From Pseudomonadota bacterium (GTDB taxonomy: Bacteria > Bdellovibrionota > Bacteriovoracia > Bacteriovoracales > Bacteriovoracaceae), in the NCBI GenBank assembly GCA_027487515.1, contig JAIYDL010000005.1, positions 124,001 through 188,000 of the forward strand: 64,000 nt of DNA, in the 5' to 3' direction. The translations under genes and the position numbers were made by a program. The first letter of the stretch is position 1. Each line of letters opens with the position of its first letter. This document shows, piece after piece, positions 8,584-17,553 of the stretch. The notes beneath the pieces are model-generated. The model did not search any database. It saw only the letters and a program-made list of their open reading frames with translations, and was not told where the DNA came from.

Positions 8584-9969
8584 TTGGGAATCTCCTTCGG
8601 CTCCATCAATTCAGGACTTCCCAAGGACATCGTCAAGCAGATCATCGAGGCTGAGAAAATCCCTATTCAGCAAATGGAATCCCGCAAGGGCAAGATCACC
8701 GACAAGCGGGCCCTCGTCCAGCAGCTCACGACCCTCGTCGAGAACATGCGCGGCGAAATCATGAAGAACAAGAATGCGCGGAGCCTTCGAGAGCTCGCCA
8801 TCAACACCGACGGAAGCAAAGACATCGCGGTCACCGCGGACAAGAACATCGCCGAGCCCGGGAAGTACCAACTCGAAGTCCTCCAGCTCGCGCAGAAGTC
8901 CTCGGCGATCAGTAACGGCGTCGAAGACAAGGATAAAACCTACCTCGGCGTTGGCTACATCACCGCCGTGCTCCCCTCGGGCGAAGAGAAGGAAATCTAC
9001 GTTGACCAGGAGAACTCGTCGCTCGCGGGAATCGCCAAGCTGATCAACGGGAATCCCGACCTCGGCATGAAGGCAACCGTCGTCAACGACGGCAAGGAGT
9101 CCGACGAGCCCTGGCGCCTGATGATCTCCATGTCCGAAACCGGAGACCAGAATCGCGCGGAGTTTCCCTACCTCTATCTCGTCGACGGTGAAGTAGATCT
9201 CTACTTCGATAGCGAGCGCCCGGCCCAGGATGGGAAGATCAAGCTCGATGGCTTCGAGGTCGAGGTCCCAAGCAACCGCATCACGGACCTGATCCCCGGA
9301 GTCACGATCGACCTCAAGAAGGCCAAGCCGGGGGAGGAGATCAACGTCGAGATCACCGAAGACGTGCAGAAGATCGGCGGAAAGATCAACGGGCTAATCG
9401 ATAACATCAACTCCGTCCTGAAGTTCATCAAAGAACAAAACGCCCTCGACGAAAAGAGCGACACCGCCAGAACCCTCGGCGGCGACTCCATGCTCACGTC
9501 GATCGAAAGTCGGATCCGCTCCGCCGTCTTCGCGACGATCCCGACGGACTCGGGCCCCATGCGCATCGGTGACCTCGGCGTCACGTTCCAGCGGGACGGT
9601 CTCCTGAAACTCGATCAAGCGAAGTTCGAGGCGGAGCTCTCAAAAGACTACAAGAAGGTGACTCAGGTCCTGACCGGGAAGTACGTCCCCGGCGGCGGGA
9701 AGACCAACGGGTTCATGGACATCCTCGAGGACAGTGCGAAGGTGCTCCTGACGATGCCCACCGGGGTTCTTCCCAATCGAAAAGCCGGGCTCCAGAGTCA
9801 GATAGGCCAGATCGACAGACAGATTGCGAACCGACAACGGATCATCCAGCAAAAGGAAGAAGTCCTGAAGGCAAAGTTTGCCCGGCTCGAGGAGACCATC
9901 TCTCGGATCAAGAGCCAAGGCGCTGGACTGGCAGGATTTGCCAGCGCTCCAGGCGGCGTTCAGTTGTGA
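8584..9969 (+). CDS. fliD: Flagellar hook-associated protein 2 (filament cap) FliD
   Basis: 461 residues. FliD caps the growing flagellar filament outside the cell and guides flagellin assembly. The N-terminus GISFGSINSGLPKDIVKQII and the coiled-coil C-terminal part (QIGQIDRQIANRQRIIQQKEE) fit FliD_N and FliD_C. I place the start at TTG 8584, 7 nt after a strong GGAGG (8572-8576). A longer frame from 8554 would add ten residues without a ribosome site. It is the first gene of fliD-fliS-fliT-like, the common filament-assembly order. It exports without a cleaved signal, as flagellar proteins do. Confidence 0.9.
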   Translation: MGISFGSINSGLPKDIVKQIIEAEKIPIQQMESRKGKITDKRALVQQLTTLVENMRGEIMKNKNARSLRELAINTDGSKDIAVTADKNIAEPGKYQLEVLQLAQKSSAISNGVEDKDKTYLGVGYITAVLPSGEEKEIYVDQENSSLAGIAKLINGNPDLGMKATVVNDGKESDEPWRLMISMSETGDQNRAEFPYLYLVDGEVDLYFDSERPAQDGKIKLDGFEVEVPSNRITDLIPGVTIDLKKAKPGEEINVEITEDVQKIGGKINGLIDNINSVLKFIKEQNALDEKSDTARTLGGDSMLTSIESRIRSAVFATIPTDSGPMRIGDLGVTFQRDGLLKLDQAKFEAELSKDYKKVTQVLTGKYVPGGGKTNGFMDILEDSAKVLLTMPTGVLPNRKAGLQSQIGQIDRQIANRQRIIQQKEEVLKAKFARLEETISRIKSQGAGLAGFASAPGGVQL

Positions 9970-10001
9970 TAGACTATACCGGTGAGACAGGAGGATGAAC
10001 C

Positions 10002-10397
10002 ATGAGCTATGGATTAGGTGCGTACAAGAAGACGTCAGTCGAGACGGCGAGTAAGGAGCAGATCCTGCTGATGCTTTACCAGGCAGCAATCAAGAACTGT
10101 AAAAAAGCCATCGAGGCGATCGAGCAGAAGAACCTCGCGAAGAAAGGCGAACACATCGGGAAGATGCAAGACATCGTCGTCGAGCTCTCGAACAGCCTCG
10201 ACTTCGAAGTCGGTGGGGAGGTCGCCAAGGAGCTCGCGTCTCTCTACGACTACATCCTCTATTCGAGCACGCAGGCGAACATCAAAATCGAGAAGTCCCA
10301 CCTGGAGGGTTGCCTCAAGGTTCTGAACACGCTCTACGACGGCTGGACGGAAGCGATCAAGAACCTGAAGGCCCAGTCACCGTCGAAGAGCGCGTGA
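10002..10397 (+). CDS. fliS: Flagellin export chaperone FliS
   Basis: 131 residues, the normal FliS length. The N-terminal YKKTSVETASKEQILLMLYQAAIKNCKKA is the typical FliS opening (Y..T.v.tasp..Ll.mLydgai). The rest is helical, ending in NTLYDGWTEAIK. FliS binds the C-terminus of cytoplasmic flagellin and prevents early polymerisation. There is a strong AGGAGG upstream (about 9991). It sits 32 nt after fliD and overlaps the next gene by 1 nt (TGATG). Confidence 0.93.
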   Translation: MSYGLGAYKKTSVETASKEQILLMLYQAAIKNCKKAIEAIEQKNLAKKGEHIGKMQDIVVELSNSLDFEVGGEVAKELASLYDYILYSSTQANIKIEKSHLEGCLKVLNTLYDGWTEAIKNLKAQSPSKSA

Positions 10398-10744
10398 TGG
10401 ACCACTTCATCTCCCTGTTCGATGAGTTTCTCATCAAGGCGATCACGCTGACCGAAAACATCCTCGCGGTGGACCTCGTGAGCGAAGCGCAGATCGAGAG
10501 CTTCACCAGTAACCGGGAGCGACTGCTCCTCGTGATGGATCAGATCTCCCGGCAGATCGACTGGGGCCAGGTTCCACCGGAGCACCGCCAGGATCTCGAC
10601 CGGCGCATCGAGTACATCAAGAAGCTGGACGAAAAACTCGTGGTGAAACTTCAGGAGTACCAGGCCGAGGTCCGTCAGGAGATCGAACGAACAGTTCGCT
10701 CGAGGGATAACATCAAGGGCTACAACCTCTCCGATGTGAAGTGA
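10397..10744 (+). CDS. FliT-like small flagellar protein
   Basis: 115 residues, all-helical and charged, starting at the ATG that overlaps the fliS stop (TGATG), which indicates translational coupling. Its position directly after fliD-fliS is where the FliD chaperone FliT is usually found, and its size and helical content match. No residue motif secures the assignment, so FliT is an inference from context. A frame reaching back to 10310 is open but would overlap fliS by 88 nt and is less likely. The next gene starts 1 nt after the stop. Confidence 0.65.
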   Translation: MDHFISLFDEFLIKAITLTENILAVDLVSEAQIESFTSNRERLLLVMDQISRQIDWGQVPPEHRQDLDRRIEYIKKLDEKLVVKLQEYQAEVRQEIERTVRSRDNIKGYNLSDVK

Positions 10745-10745
10745 C

Positions 10746-12086
10746 GTGAAAAAACTACTCGTGATCCAGACCGACGACGCCTACTTCCTGTTCGAGACTC
10801 TCCGGATCCTCGAGGAGAGTGCGTCGAATCTCAAGGACTACGAGCTCACCGTCTTAGTGGAGCCGGCCGCTCTCTCCGCGCTGACTCGAGACGCCGTTCC
10901 TCTGGTCCGGGGAATCACGACCGATGCCTCCGCCGTCGCCTCCGACGCGTTCGACGTCTCTGCCAACCTCTCCCTGAATGACCCGAGCTGGGACTTCCAC
11001 GGCACCGTGAAAGCACAGCACAAGCTCGGCGCCTGGCGCCGCGCCGGGGACCTCCATGCGACCGACCCGTGGACGGCGTACCTTCTGACCCTGAAGGCAA
11101 AGGCCCCGTTCCTGACGTTCCACCTCCGAGACATTTACCGAAACATCCTTAACCTCAGACCGCAGCTCCCCAAGGCCTCGGCCCGCTTGCCCGTTCGTCA
11201 AATCGCATTCGGAACGACGGCCTCCCAGCTCTTCCCAGTGCAAGAGCAGGAGAACTTCCTGAGCGAACTCTCGGGGACCTTCCCGGGTGTTCCGATCCGA
11301 GACCTTTCGGAGGTCGATCTCCTCGAAGACGTCTCCCGGTCTCTCTACGTCGGCCCGGCCAACCTCGCGGCGCTGAAGTTCTGCGAGGCCGGTGGAAGAG
11401 GGATCTTCCTCACCAGTGGGTTTCAGGGTTTCAACCTCCTGCCGTACTCCGGGGACCACGTGCTCGTCTCCGCCCGAGGCTCGGTCTTCCGAGCGGGAGC
11501 CCTCACGAGGCTCGTCGACTCCGTCGTGCATAACCGGCCGTTCAAGGAGACCCCGTTTTCTCTCTACGGCATCTCCCATGACCTCGGCTGCGCCCACCTC
11601 ACGAACACGGGGATGGCCGACGATGCGTTCCCGTTCTACCAATCTCATCTCGTTCTCTGGAACTTCCTCCTGGGGCTCATCGACGTCGACCTCGAGGTCG
11701 GCCAGTGCACCGGGGACCAGCTCGATCTCGTCCGACACCAGCTCGAGGTGCTGACGAAGTTTCTCCGGCTCCATGACTACGCGATCGCCTCCGTGGAGGC
11801 CGTCCACGCCGAGGCCCGGTCGGCGAGCGCAGACCCCGTCACCCTGGAAGCGAATCTTCGGAATCTCCGGGAAGTCGAGAAGGTCGCCAATGAGATCGCG
11901 GCGACCCATCCGTTCCTGAGACCGTTTCTGGATTTCTATCGGATCCGGCGTGGGCAGAACTTCGGTGACACCCTCGTGGAGCAGTCACAGACGAGCTTCC
12001 TTACCTACGCGGAAGAGCACCAGGCACTCCGGGCGCTGCAGGAGCTCTTTTCTGTGACACTCCGGAAGAACGAAGCCAGCATCTGA
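10746..12086 (+). CDS. GT9-like (heptosyltransferase-like) protein
   Basis: 446 residues, GTG start immediately after the FliT-like gene. The N-terminus MKKLLVIQTDDAYFLFETLRILEE followed by a short beta strand LTVLVEP resembles the first Rossmann unit of ADP-heptose:LPS heptosyltransferases (GT9). A second Rossmann-like part begins near VRQIAFGTTASQLFPVQ. Catalytic residues could not be confirmed, and the last 120 residues are helical and unfamiliar. Because it is co-transcribed with filament genes, it could glycosylate flagellin or a related substrate; that is a guess. It could also be an LPS core enzyme or an inactive relative. Confidence 0.5.
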   Translation: MKKLLVIQTDDAYFLFETLRILEESASNLKDYELTVLVEPAALSALTRDAVPLVRGITTDASAVASDAFDVSANLSLNDPSWDFHGTVKAQHKLGAWRRAGDLHATDPWTAYLLTLKAKAPFLTFHLRDIYRNILNLRPQLPKASARLPVRQIAFGTTASQLFPVQEQENFLSELSGTFPGVPIRDLSEVDLLEDVSRSLYVGPANLAALKFCEAGGRGIFLTSGFQGFNLLPYSGDHVLVSARGSVFRAGALTRLVDSVVHNRPFKETPFSLYGISHDLGCAHLTNTGMADDAFPFYQSHLVLWNFLLGLIDVDLEVGQCTGDQLDLVRHQLEVLTKFLRLHDYAIASVEAVHAEARSASADPVTLEANLRNLREVEKVANEIAATHPFLRPFLDFYRIRRGQNFGDTLVEQSQTSFLTYAEEHQALRALQELFSVTLRKNEASI

Positions 12087-12107
12087 GCGACGCGCAGGCT
12101 ACGGGAT

Positions 12108-12136
12108 TTGATTAACTACGATTTAAGCGATAACTT
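12108..12136 (+). promoter_or_regulatory. Sigma-70-type promoter of the histidine kinase operon, probably leaderless
   Basis: TTGATT (12108-12113), 17-nt spacer, TAACTT (12131-12136), then 6 nt (AACCCC) and the GTG start at 12143. No Shine-Dalgarno sequence is present, so the expected transcription start coincides with the start codon. Confidence 0.55.
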
Positions 12137-12142
12137 AACCCC

Positions 12143-13855
12143 GTGGAAAAAAGACCTCATCCCCGATCACTCGAAACTTCCGGTGACCTTTGCCTTTACG
12201 TCGACCCAGAGATTCTGGCGGATTTCGATCTTCCAGAACTCGCAGGGTTTCGATCCGTAGATCCGGGGGCAGCGAAGGCCGCGCTCCACAAACGGGGCCA
12301 ACGGCTGTGGGTGAATTTTCCCAACGGTGATCACTGTGACTTCCCGTACTACTTGAAAAACGTCCGGGCGATCCTCTCGGGGCTCTTGGTGCCGAAAGCG
12401 CCGTCTCAACTCTCCGAAGCCTTCGATGGGTTCCTCCGCACGGCCCAGAACATCGAGCGGAAGGTCTTCTCCAGTGTCTCCATGGACGCGGGAGAGAACG
12501 TGAAGGACCTGTGGGACGAGATCATCAAGAAGGTGAACCAGATCTCGAGCGAATCTCACAGCCTCCGGAGCCTCCTCGAGAAGCTCCTCGATGTGCCCTT
12601 CCTAAGGAAGTTCGAAAGCTCCCTCCTCGTGCTCCACCTCAAAGGCCAGACACGAGCCGAGCTGCTCGGGATTTCCTGGCGTAGCCAGAAAGCGTCTGCG
12701 CTCATCGAGGTTAAAGACTTCAACAGTTTCTTCAATTCGATCAAGAAGTCGAAGATCAAGTCCTTCACGTCCGATGCCTTCCCGAAGCTCGATCTGCCGT
12801 TCAACGGAAGCTTCCTTGCCAAAGAGGTGATGTCGAAGAAATACAGCCTCGTCGCCCTCGTCTCGAGGCACGATTTCCTGAGCTACAGTAAGCAGGAGAT
12901 CGACCTCTTCGAGACCTGCATCGATCTGCTACAGCCGCACTTCGAGCGCCTCGTCGAACAGGAGTTCTCTGACAAACGGCTCTCGGAGCTTCGGGTCTGC
13001 CTCAAAGACTTTCCTTTGCCCCTGAGAATCCGCGACGGCATCAGCGGAACGGCCTATCCCAATGACCTCTTCAGCGGAGAGCTCCAGGACAAGGATATCT
13101 TTTTCACCAAAAAAATTCAGGGCCCTTTCACGCTGGACCTCTATGACAGCGACGAACTCCGACACTACGCTTTCGACCTCTTTCACTTTCAGCGCATCTC
13201 CCTCCTCGGAGAACTTCTCAACACGCTTCGTCACGAGCTCTCGAATCCTCTCTTTGGCCTCAAGCTCGGCTCCCAGCTCTTTCGAACGCTCGACGTCGAC
13301 TCCGACAGCCGAAACCTCATGCTCGAGATCGAGCGGAACATTAATCGCTGTCAGGTGATCATCGAAGACTTTTCAAACCTCTATCAAGTGCAGCACGAGA
13401 ATCGTCCGGTCGCTCTGACGAAGATCATCGACGAAGCGCTCGTGCTTGCGAAGAGCGAAACTCGGGAGGTTCGGCAGTTCATCGACTATGCTCCCGGGAC
13501 CCGGGAGCTCCGGCTTGAGGTCCCGCTGATCTTCGTCGTACAGATCATGTTTAACCTCATCGTCAACGCTGCTCAGGCGATGAAGACCGGCAGTGGTGCG
13601 GGCCAGGAACTTCGGTTGCGGATCCACTGCGATGACCGGAGCGTCTACATCGACGTCGTCGACAGTGGCCCAGGGATTTCCTCCGATCACCAGGGCCAAC
13701 TCTTCAAACCCTTTTTCACGACGAAGAATCAGGGCACGGGCCTTGGGCTTGTGCTCTCCAGAAATCTGGCCATAAAAATGGGTGGTAATTTGGAGCATTT
13801 AGTTAATAATAGCGGTAAAGGGGCACACTTCCGCTTAACCCTCCCACGGACATGA
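12143..13855 (+). CDS. Sensor histidine kinase
   Basis: 570 residues with no membrane segments, so a cytoplasmic sensor. Residues 1-90 are unfamiliar. Residues of about 110-275 look like a GAF/PAS-type input region. The HisKA helix carries the phospho-acceptor H364 in LRHELSNPL. The HATPase domain has an N-box FNLIVNAAQ (N471/N475), G1 DSGPGI (from D507), F-box LFKPFFTTK and G2 GTGLGL. All kinase boxes are intact. It overlaps the receiver gene by 4 nt (ATGA), so kinase and receiver form a two-component pair, co-transcribed with nadK. The signal and output are unknown. Confidence 0.88.
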   Translation: MEKRPHPRSLETSGDLCLYVDPEILADFDLPELAGFRSVDPGAAKAALHKRGQRLWVNFPNGDHCDFPYYLKNVRAILSGLLVPKAPSQLSEAFDGFLRTAQNIERKVFSSVSMDAGENVKDLWDEIIKKVNQISSESHSLRSLLEKLLDVPFLRKFESSLLVLHLKGQTRAELLGISWRSQKASALIEVKDFNSFFNSIKKSKIKSFTSDAFPKLDLPFNGSFLAKEVMSKKYSLVALVSRHDFLSYSKQEIDLFETCIDLLQPHFERLVEQEFSDKRLSELRVCLKDFPLPLRIRDGISGTAYPNDLFSGELQDKDIFFTKKIQGPFTLDLYDSDELRHYAFDLFHFQRISLLGELLNTLRHELSNPLFGLKLGSQLFRTLDVDSDSRNLMLEIERNINRCQVIIEDFSNLYQVQHENRPVALTKIIDEALVLAKSETREVRQFIDYAPGTRELRLEVPLIFVVQIMFNLIVNAAQAMKTGSGAGQELRLRIHCDDRSVYIDVVDSGPGISSDHQGQLFKPFFTTKNQGTGLGLVLSRNLAIKMGGNLEHLVNNSGKGAHFRLTLPRT

Positions 13856-14217
13856 CCACCATCCTGATCATCGAAGATGAGATCCTCATCCAGCAATCTC
13901 TCAAGAAACTCTTCGAGCGAAGAGGGATCAAAGTTGACGTCTCCGCCAGCGGGAAACTCGCGATCGACCTCATCCTGAAGAACCACTACGACCGGATCAT
14001 CTGCGACCTCATGCTCCAGGACATCTCCGGGTTCGATGTCATCGAGGAGTCAAAGAAGAAGTTCACGGCCGAAGAGATCGGCCGGAGGTTCGTGATCATG
14101 ACGGCCTACAACTCTCCGCAAGTGCTCTCGCGCGCCGACGGTTACAAGTGTCGCCTCCTCAACAAGCCCTTCGATGACCTCGAGGGAGCACTCAAGATCA
14201 TGACGGAGACACCATGA
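13852..14217 (+). CDS. Single-domain response regulator (CheY-like)
   Basis: 121 residues comprising only a receiver domain. The acidic pocket is E8-D9-E10, the phospho-acceptor D52 lies in ICDLML, the switch T84 is in IMTAYN, and K105 is in NKPF; all are conserved. There is no output domain, so it acts by protein contact or in a phosphorelay. It is coupled to the kinase upstream (ATGA) and to nadK downstream (ATGA). Confidence 0.88.
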   Translation: MTTILIIEDEILIQQSLKKLFERRGIKVDVSASGKLAIDLILKNHYDRIICDLMLQDISGFDVIEESKKKFTAEEIGRRFVIMTAYNSPQVLSRADGYKCRLLNKPFDDLEGALKIMTETP

Positions 14218-15119
14218 AAAGACGTCCTCATCTTCAGACCATTGGCATCACCTTAAAACCCAACTCGACGCCCGAGTTTTATAGCATTCTTCCCAACCTC
14301 TGCAGCTGGATGCTGCGCCGGAAAAAACAGGTCGTCTTCCGCACGGAAGACAAGGAACGGGTCCAGAAATTCTTCCGCCAGAAGTCCACGGATCAGTTAG
14401 ACTTCTGGGAGAGCAAGAAGTTTCACAACTCCGTCGACATCATGTTCTCCCTGGGAGGCGACGGGACCCTCATCGGCGTCTGCCGGCGCATCAATGCCCG
14501 GATTCCTGTCCTCGGCATCAACCTCGGGCGCCTGGGCTTCATCACGGAGTTTAACAAGAACGAGTACTTCGACCGTCTCGGGGACATCCTTGAAGGGAAC
14601 TTCGAAACGACGCCGAAGCCGCTTTGCCACGTCAGAGTTGAGAAGAAGGGCGTCGTCCACTTTGAGGACCATTTTTTTAACGACGCCGTCATGGCGAAGA
14701 CCGACATCGCTCGGATGATTTACCTCCGCGCTGAACTCGGCACCGAACACATCTACAATCTGTCGGGCGATGGAATCATCGTTTCAACACCGATGGGATC
14801 AACGGCCTATTCGATGGCGGCCGGCGGGCCCATCGTCCACCCGGACGTCCGCGGGCTGGTGCTGACTCCGATCTGCCCTCACTCCCTGGTTCATAGGCCC
14901 TTCGTCATCCCTGACTCAACACCGATCACCCTCCGGGTGCTCCCGCCCCACCATTCGGTCACTCTCACGCTCGACGGCCAGGTTGCGATCAACATCGATG
15001 AGCACGATGTGGTGACGATCAATGCCGGGAAGGTCAAAAAAGTCTCGTTGATTCAAAACCCGGACCGCCTCTACTTTGAAACCATCCGGGATAAGTTTGT
15101 CACAAGTAAAAAAGAGTGA
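14214..15119 (+). CDS. nadK: NAD kinase
   Basis: 301 residues, cytoplasmic. Phosphorylates NAD+ to NADP+. The ATP-binding GGDGT (81-85) is intact, as are the NE/D-type FNDAVM region and the glycine-rich SGDGIIVSTPMGSTAYSMAAGGPIV block. It overlaps the receiver gene by 4 nt. Co-transcription with a two-component pair is unusual for nadK and may link redox cofactor supply to the sensed signal (inference). It is followed by the recN promoter region. Confidence 0.93.
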   Translation: MKRRPHLQTIGITLKPNSTPEFYSILPNLCSWMLRRKKQVVFRTEDKERVQKFFRQKSTDQLDFWESKKFHNSVDIMFSLGGDGTLIGVCRRINARIPVLGINLGRLGFITEFNKNEYFDRLGDILEGNFETTPKPLCHVRVEKKGVVHFEDHFFNDAVMAKTDIARMIYLRAELGTEHIYNLSGDGIIVSTPMGSTAYSMAAGGPIVHPDVRGLVLTPICPHSLVHRPFVIPDSTPITLRVLPPHHSVTLTLDGQVAINIDEHDVVTINAGKVKKVSLIQNPDRLYFETIRDKFVTSKKE

Positions 15120-15130
15120 TCGCCCCTACG

Positions 15131-15178
15131 GGTAAGATACGCCCCGAACTTGACACGGGCGTACCTTATCCGTAACAT
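15131..15178 (+). promoter_or_regulatory. recN promoter overlapped by an imperfect palindrome
   Basis: TTGACA (15150-15155), 17-nt spacer, TAACAT (15173-15178): a near-consensus sigma-70 promoter. An inverted repeat GGTAAGATACGCCC / GGGCGTACCTTATC (15131-15144 with 15157-15170, two mismatches in 14 bp) brackets the -35 and fills the spacer, which is where a repressor would bind. recN is commonly DNA-damage controlled, so a damage-responsive operator is possible. GGAGG at 15188-15192 is the recN ribosome site. Confidence 0.6.
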
Positions 15179-15198
15179 GGAAGCATCGGAGGGTTCTC

Positions 15199-16827
15199 AT
15201 GAACGCCAGCTTCTATCTCAAATCGCTGATCATTCAAAACTTCGCGACCTTTAAGAACCAGAGCATTGGCTTCAAGCCGGGGTTCAATGCCATCATCGGG
15301 GAAACGGGTTCGGGGAAGAGCCTCGTCCTGGATGCCCTTCAGCTCATTCTCGGTGGAAGGGCCGATAAAAAAGTGGTGCGCCGGGACACGGAGTATTCCC
15401 TCATCGAAGCTTCTTTTCACTGCGCAGACGAGAAGGTCAAGGCCTACCTCGAGCAGGAGGGTTACCCGGTTGAGGGCAGGGAGATTGTCATTAAGCGCCT
15501 CGTCTACAGAAACGGGACCGCTAAAACTTATATCAATCATCTCTCCTGCACCGTTGCGTTCCTCGCAAGCTTCGCGCGGAAGTTCATCGACCTCGTCGGT
15601 CAGTTCGAAAACCAGAAGCTCTTGTCTGAGAATTACCAACTCCACCTCCTCGATCACTTCGCAAAGCAGCTGCCGGCCGTAGGCGTCTTCCAGCAGGGCC
15701 TGCGGGACCTCCGGCAGATGCGACGTGACCATCAGGAACTGACTCAATCGAAGACCCTGCGGGAGCAGCGCCTGGACTATCTCAATTTTCAACTCCAAGA
15801 GATCGAGCGCCTCAACCCCTCGTCACACGAGGAGGAAGAGCTCCTTAAGAAGAAGCATCTCCTCGTCAATCTCGAGAAGACACAGAAGCTGTGTTTCCAA
15901 ATCAAAGATAATCTCCAGGGGGGAGACGGACAGCCTGGGATCATTGGCCACCTCAAACAATTGACTCATCTTTTTACGAAGAATCCGGAGCTATTGGGAG
16001 ATCACGTCGAGCTCCTTTCAGACATCGACGACAAGGTGTCCCTACTCGAAGCCGCGATTGACCGGAAACTGAACATTGATGCTGATCCAGACAACCTTGA
16101 CCTCATCGTTGACCGACTTGATGCTTACCAGCGATTGAAGAAAAAATTCGGCGGTTCGGTGGAATCGATTCTCCAGATGCAAGTAGATCTTCTCAAGGAG
16201 AAAGGCTTACTCGAGTCTCTGGACGTCAACCTTGACGAGCTCAACAATCGCATGGCCAAGGCCGAGAAAGATCTCCTATGCCAGGCCCAGGAGCTTCACC
16301 AAAAACGAACCCAGGCAGCCCAGAGATTAGGTAAGGAGCTCACGGAGAAGATCCGAAACCTCAAGATGACTGGTGCAACAATTAAGCTCCAGCTCGAAGT
16401 CTTGACCGAACTATCTGAGAACGGATTAACGCGCGCCTGCTTTGTGGCCGAGACTAACCCGGGGGAGGGATTTTTCAAGATCAAAGATATCGCCTCAGGC
16501 GGAGAACTTTCGCGGATCCTTCTCAGTCTGCGCCAGATCCTCTCGTCTCATGATTCCATCAGCATCTTTCTCTTTGACGAAATTGACACCGGAATCGGAG
16601 GTGAGACGGGGACGTGCATCGGCAAGGCCCTCGCGGAGGTAGCGGTCCACGGACAAGTGATCGCCATCACCCATCTCCCGCAGATTGCCCAGTTCGCTGA
16701 AGTCCTCGTGGTCGTGAGCAAAGATATTCAGGCGCAGGATCGCGAGGCGAGGACTGAGTCCACCGTCCGAGAGATCTTTGGGAAAATGGTCCAGAAAGAA
16801 GTTCGGGCGATGGCCCAGTTATTCTAG
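15199..16827 (+). CDS. recN: DNA repair protein RecN
   Basis: 542-residue SMC-like ATPase used in double-strand-break repair. An N-terminal head with Walker A GETGSGKS (near residue 34) is followed by a long coiled coil, then the C-terminal head with the signature IASGGELSRILLSLR and Walker B IFLFDEIDTGIGG, ending with ITHLPQIA. It has the normal length and order. It has its own promoter and GGAGG. Its last 9 nt overlap the convergent lpxH gene, leaving no room for a terminator. Confidence 0.94.
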   Translation: MNASFYLKSLIIQNFATFKNQSIGFKPGFNAIIGETGSGKSLVLDALQLILGGRADKKVVRRDTEYSLIEASFHCADEKVKAYLEQEGYPVEGREIVIKRLVYRNGTAKTYINHLSCTVAFLASFARKFIDLVGQFENQKLLSENYQLHLLDHFAKQLPAVGVFQQGLRDLRQMRRDHQELTQSKTLREQRLDYLNFQLQEIERLNPSSHEEEELLKKKHLLVNLEKTQKLCFQIKDNLQGGDGQPGIIGHLKQLTHLFTKNPELLGDHVELLSDIDDKVSLLEAAIDRKLNIDADPDNLDLIVDRLDAYQRLKKKFGGSVESILQMQVDLLKEKGLLESLDVNLDELNNRMAKAEKDLLCQAQELHQKRTQAAQRLGKELTEKIRNLKMTGATIKLQLEVLTELSENGLTRACFVAETNPGEGFFKIKDIASGGELSRILLSLRQILSSHDSISIFLFDEIDTGIGGETGTCIGKALAEVAVHGQVIAITHLPQIAQFAEVLVVVSKDIQAQDREARTESTVREIFGKMVQKEVRAMAQLF

Positions 16828-17553
16828 CGGAAGGAAATTAACCACATGATCATGGATACAAATAAAAGTTTTGGAATTCAACGCATAGCCATTGTTCAGG
16901 TAAAAAGAAGAAGTCCCAGGGATTTGGTAAAGATCTTTGACGTGACTATGCCCACCGAGGACAAAATCAAACTTGCCTTCGGTGGTTTTTCTCACGCCCT
17001 CACGGAATGTTTGCCTCACGGCTTCCGGATCAAAGCGCTTCATACCTTTTTTGCGAGAAACCTTTGAGGCCCTGCGACCGAGGTAGTTTAGGACCCTGTA
17101 AGGCATGATGTAATCGGCAATGAACTTGAGAGGCCTCGAACGAATGAACCTCATGTACCGGTGGTACGTGAGGTTCTCCACTTCGTGCTCATCCCCATGA
17201 GAAACGTAGTAGGTTTTTCCATCGAGTTCCAGCACGATCGGACGCTGAGAGACAACGACCTCCGAGGTCTTACAGATTTCGCGGAAGAGTTTCTCAAGGT
17301 GAACATCATGGTTTCCCTCAAAAAAGTAAACCTTCTTGCCCAGTCTAAGAAGCTCGTCCATGGCCTGGAAATGGTGACGGAACTGTTGGAAGTACTCGGC
17401 GTGAGGTCCAACCATGAGGTCGTAGATATCACCGAGAAGGATGACGTAATCCGAGGAAAGAACTTCGGGATGGGCCAGAAACATCGAAAGGCGCCGATCA
17501 GCGTCGTCGTTCGGTGCCTTGACATGGACATCAGAGATGGCAGAAATTTTCAT
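16819..17553 (-). CDS. lpxH: UDP-2,3-diacylglucosamine diphosphatase-like metallophosphoesterase
   Basis: 244 residues of the calcineurin-like phosphoesterase fold. Metal ligands are visible: D-x-H in SDVH (8-10), GD in LLGDIYDL, GNHD in EGNHDVH, H in SHGDEHE, and GHSH in GGHSHV. The overall pattern matches LpxH of lipid A synthesis, which cleaves UDP-2,3-diacylglucosamine to lipid X and UMP at the inner membrane. A more general phosphodiesterase role is not excluded. It abuts the PilZ gene (start and stop adjacent, no gap), so it is co-transcribed with it. Confidence 0.78.
   Translation of the reverse strand: MKISAISDVHVKAPNDDADRRLSMFLAHPEVLSSDYVILLGDIYDLMVGPHAEYFQQFRHHFQAMDELLRLGKKVYFFEGNHDVHLEKLFREICKTSEVVVSQRPIVLELDGKTYYVSHGDEHEVENLTYHRYMRFIRSRPLKFIADYIMPYRVLNYLGRRASKVSRKKGMKRFDPEAVRQTFREGVRKTTEGKFDFVLGGHSHVKDLYQIPGTSSFYLNNGYALNSKTFICIHDHVVNFLPLE

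Noticed and set aside
15160..15178. LexA box of the Bdellovibrio type (TTAC-N3-GTAA) in the recN promoter
   Set aside because: The sequence around 15165-15175 reads CTTA-TCC-GTAA, so only the GTAA half matches.
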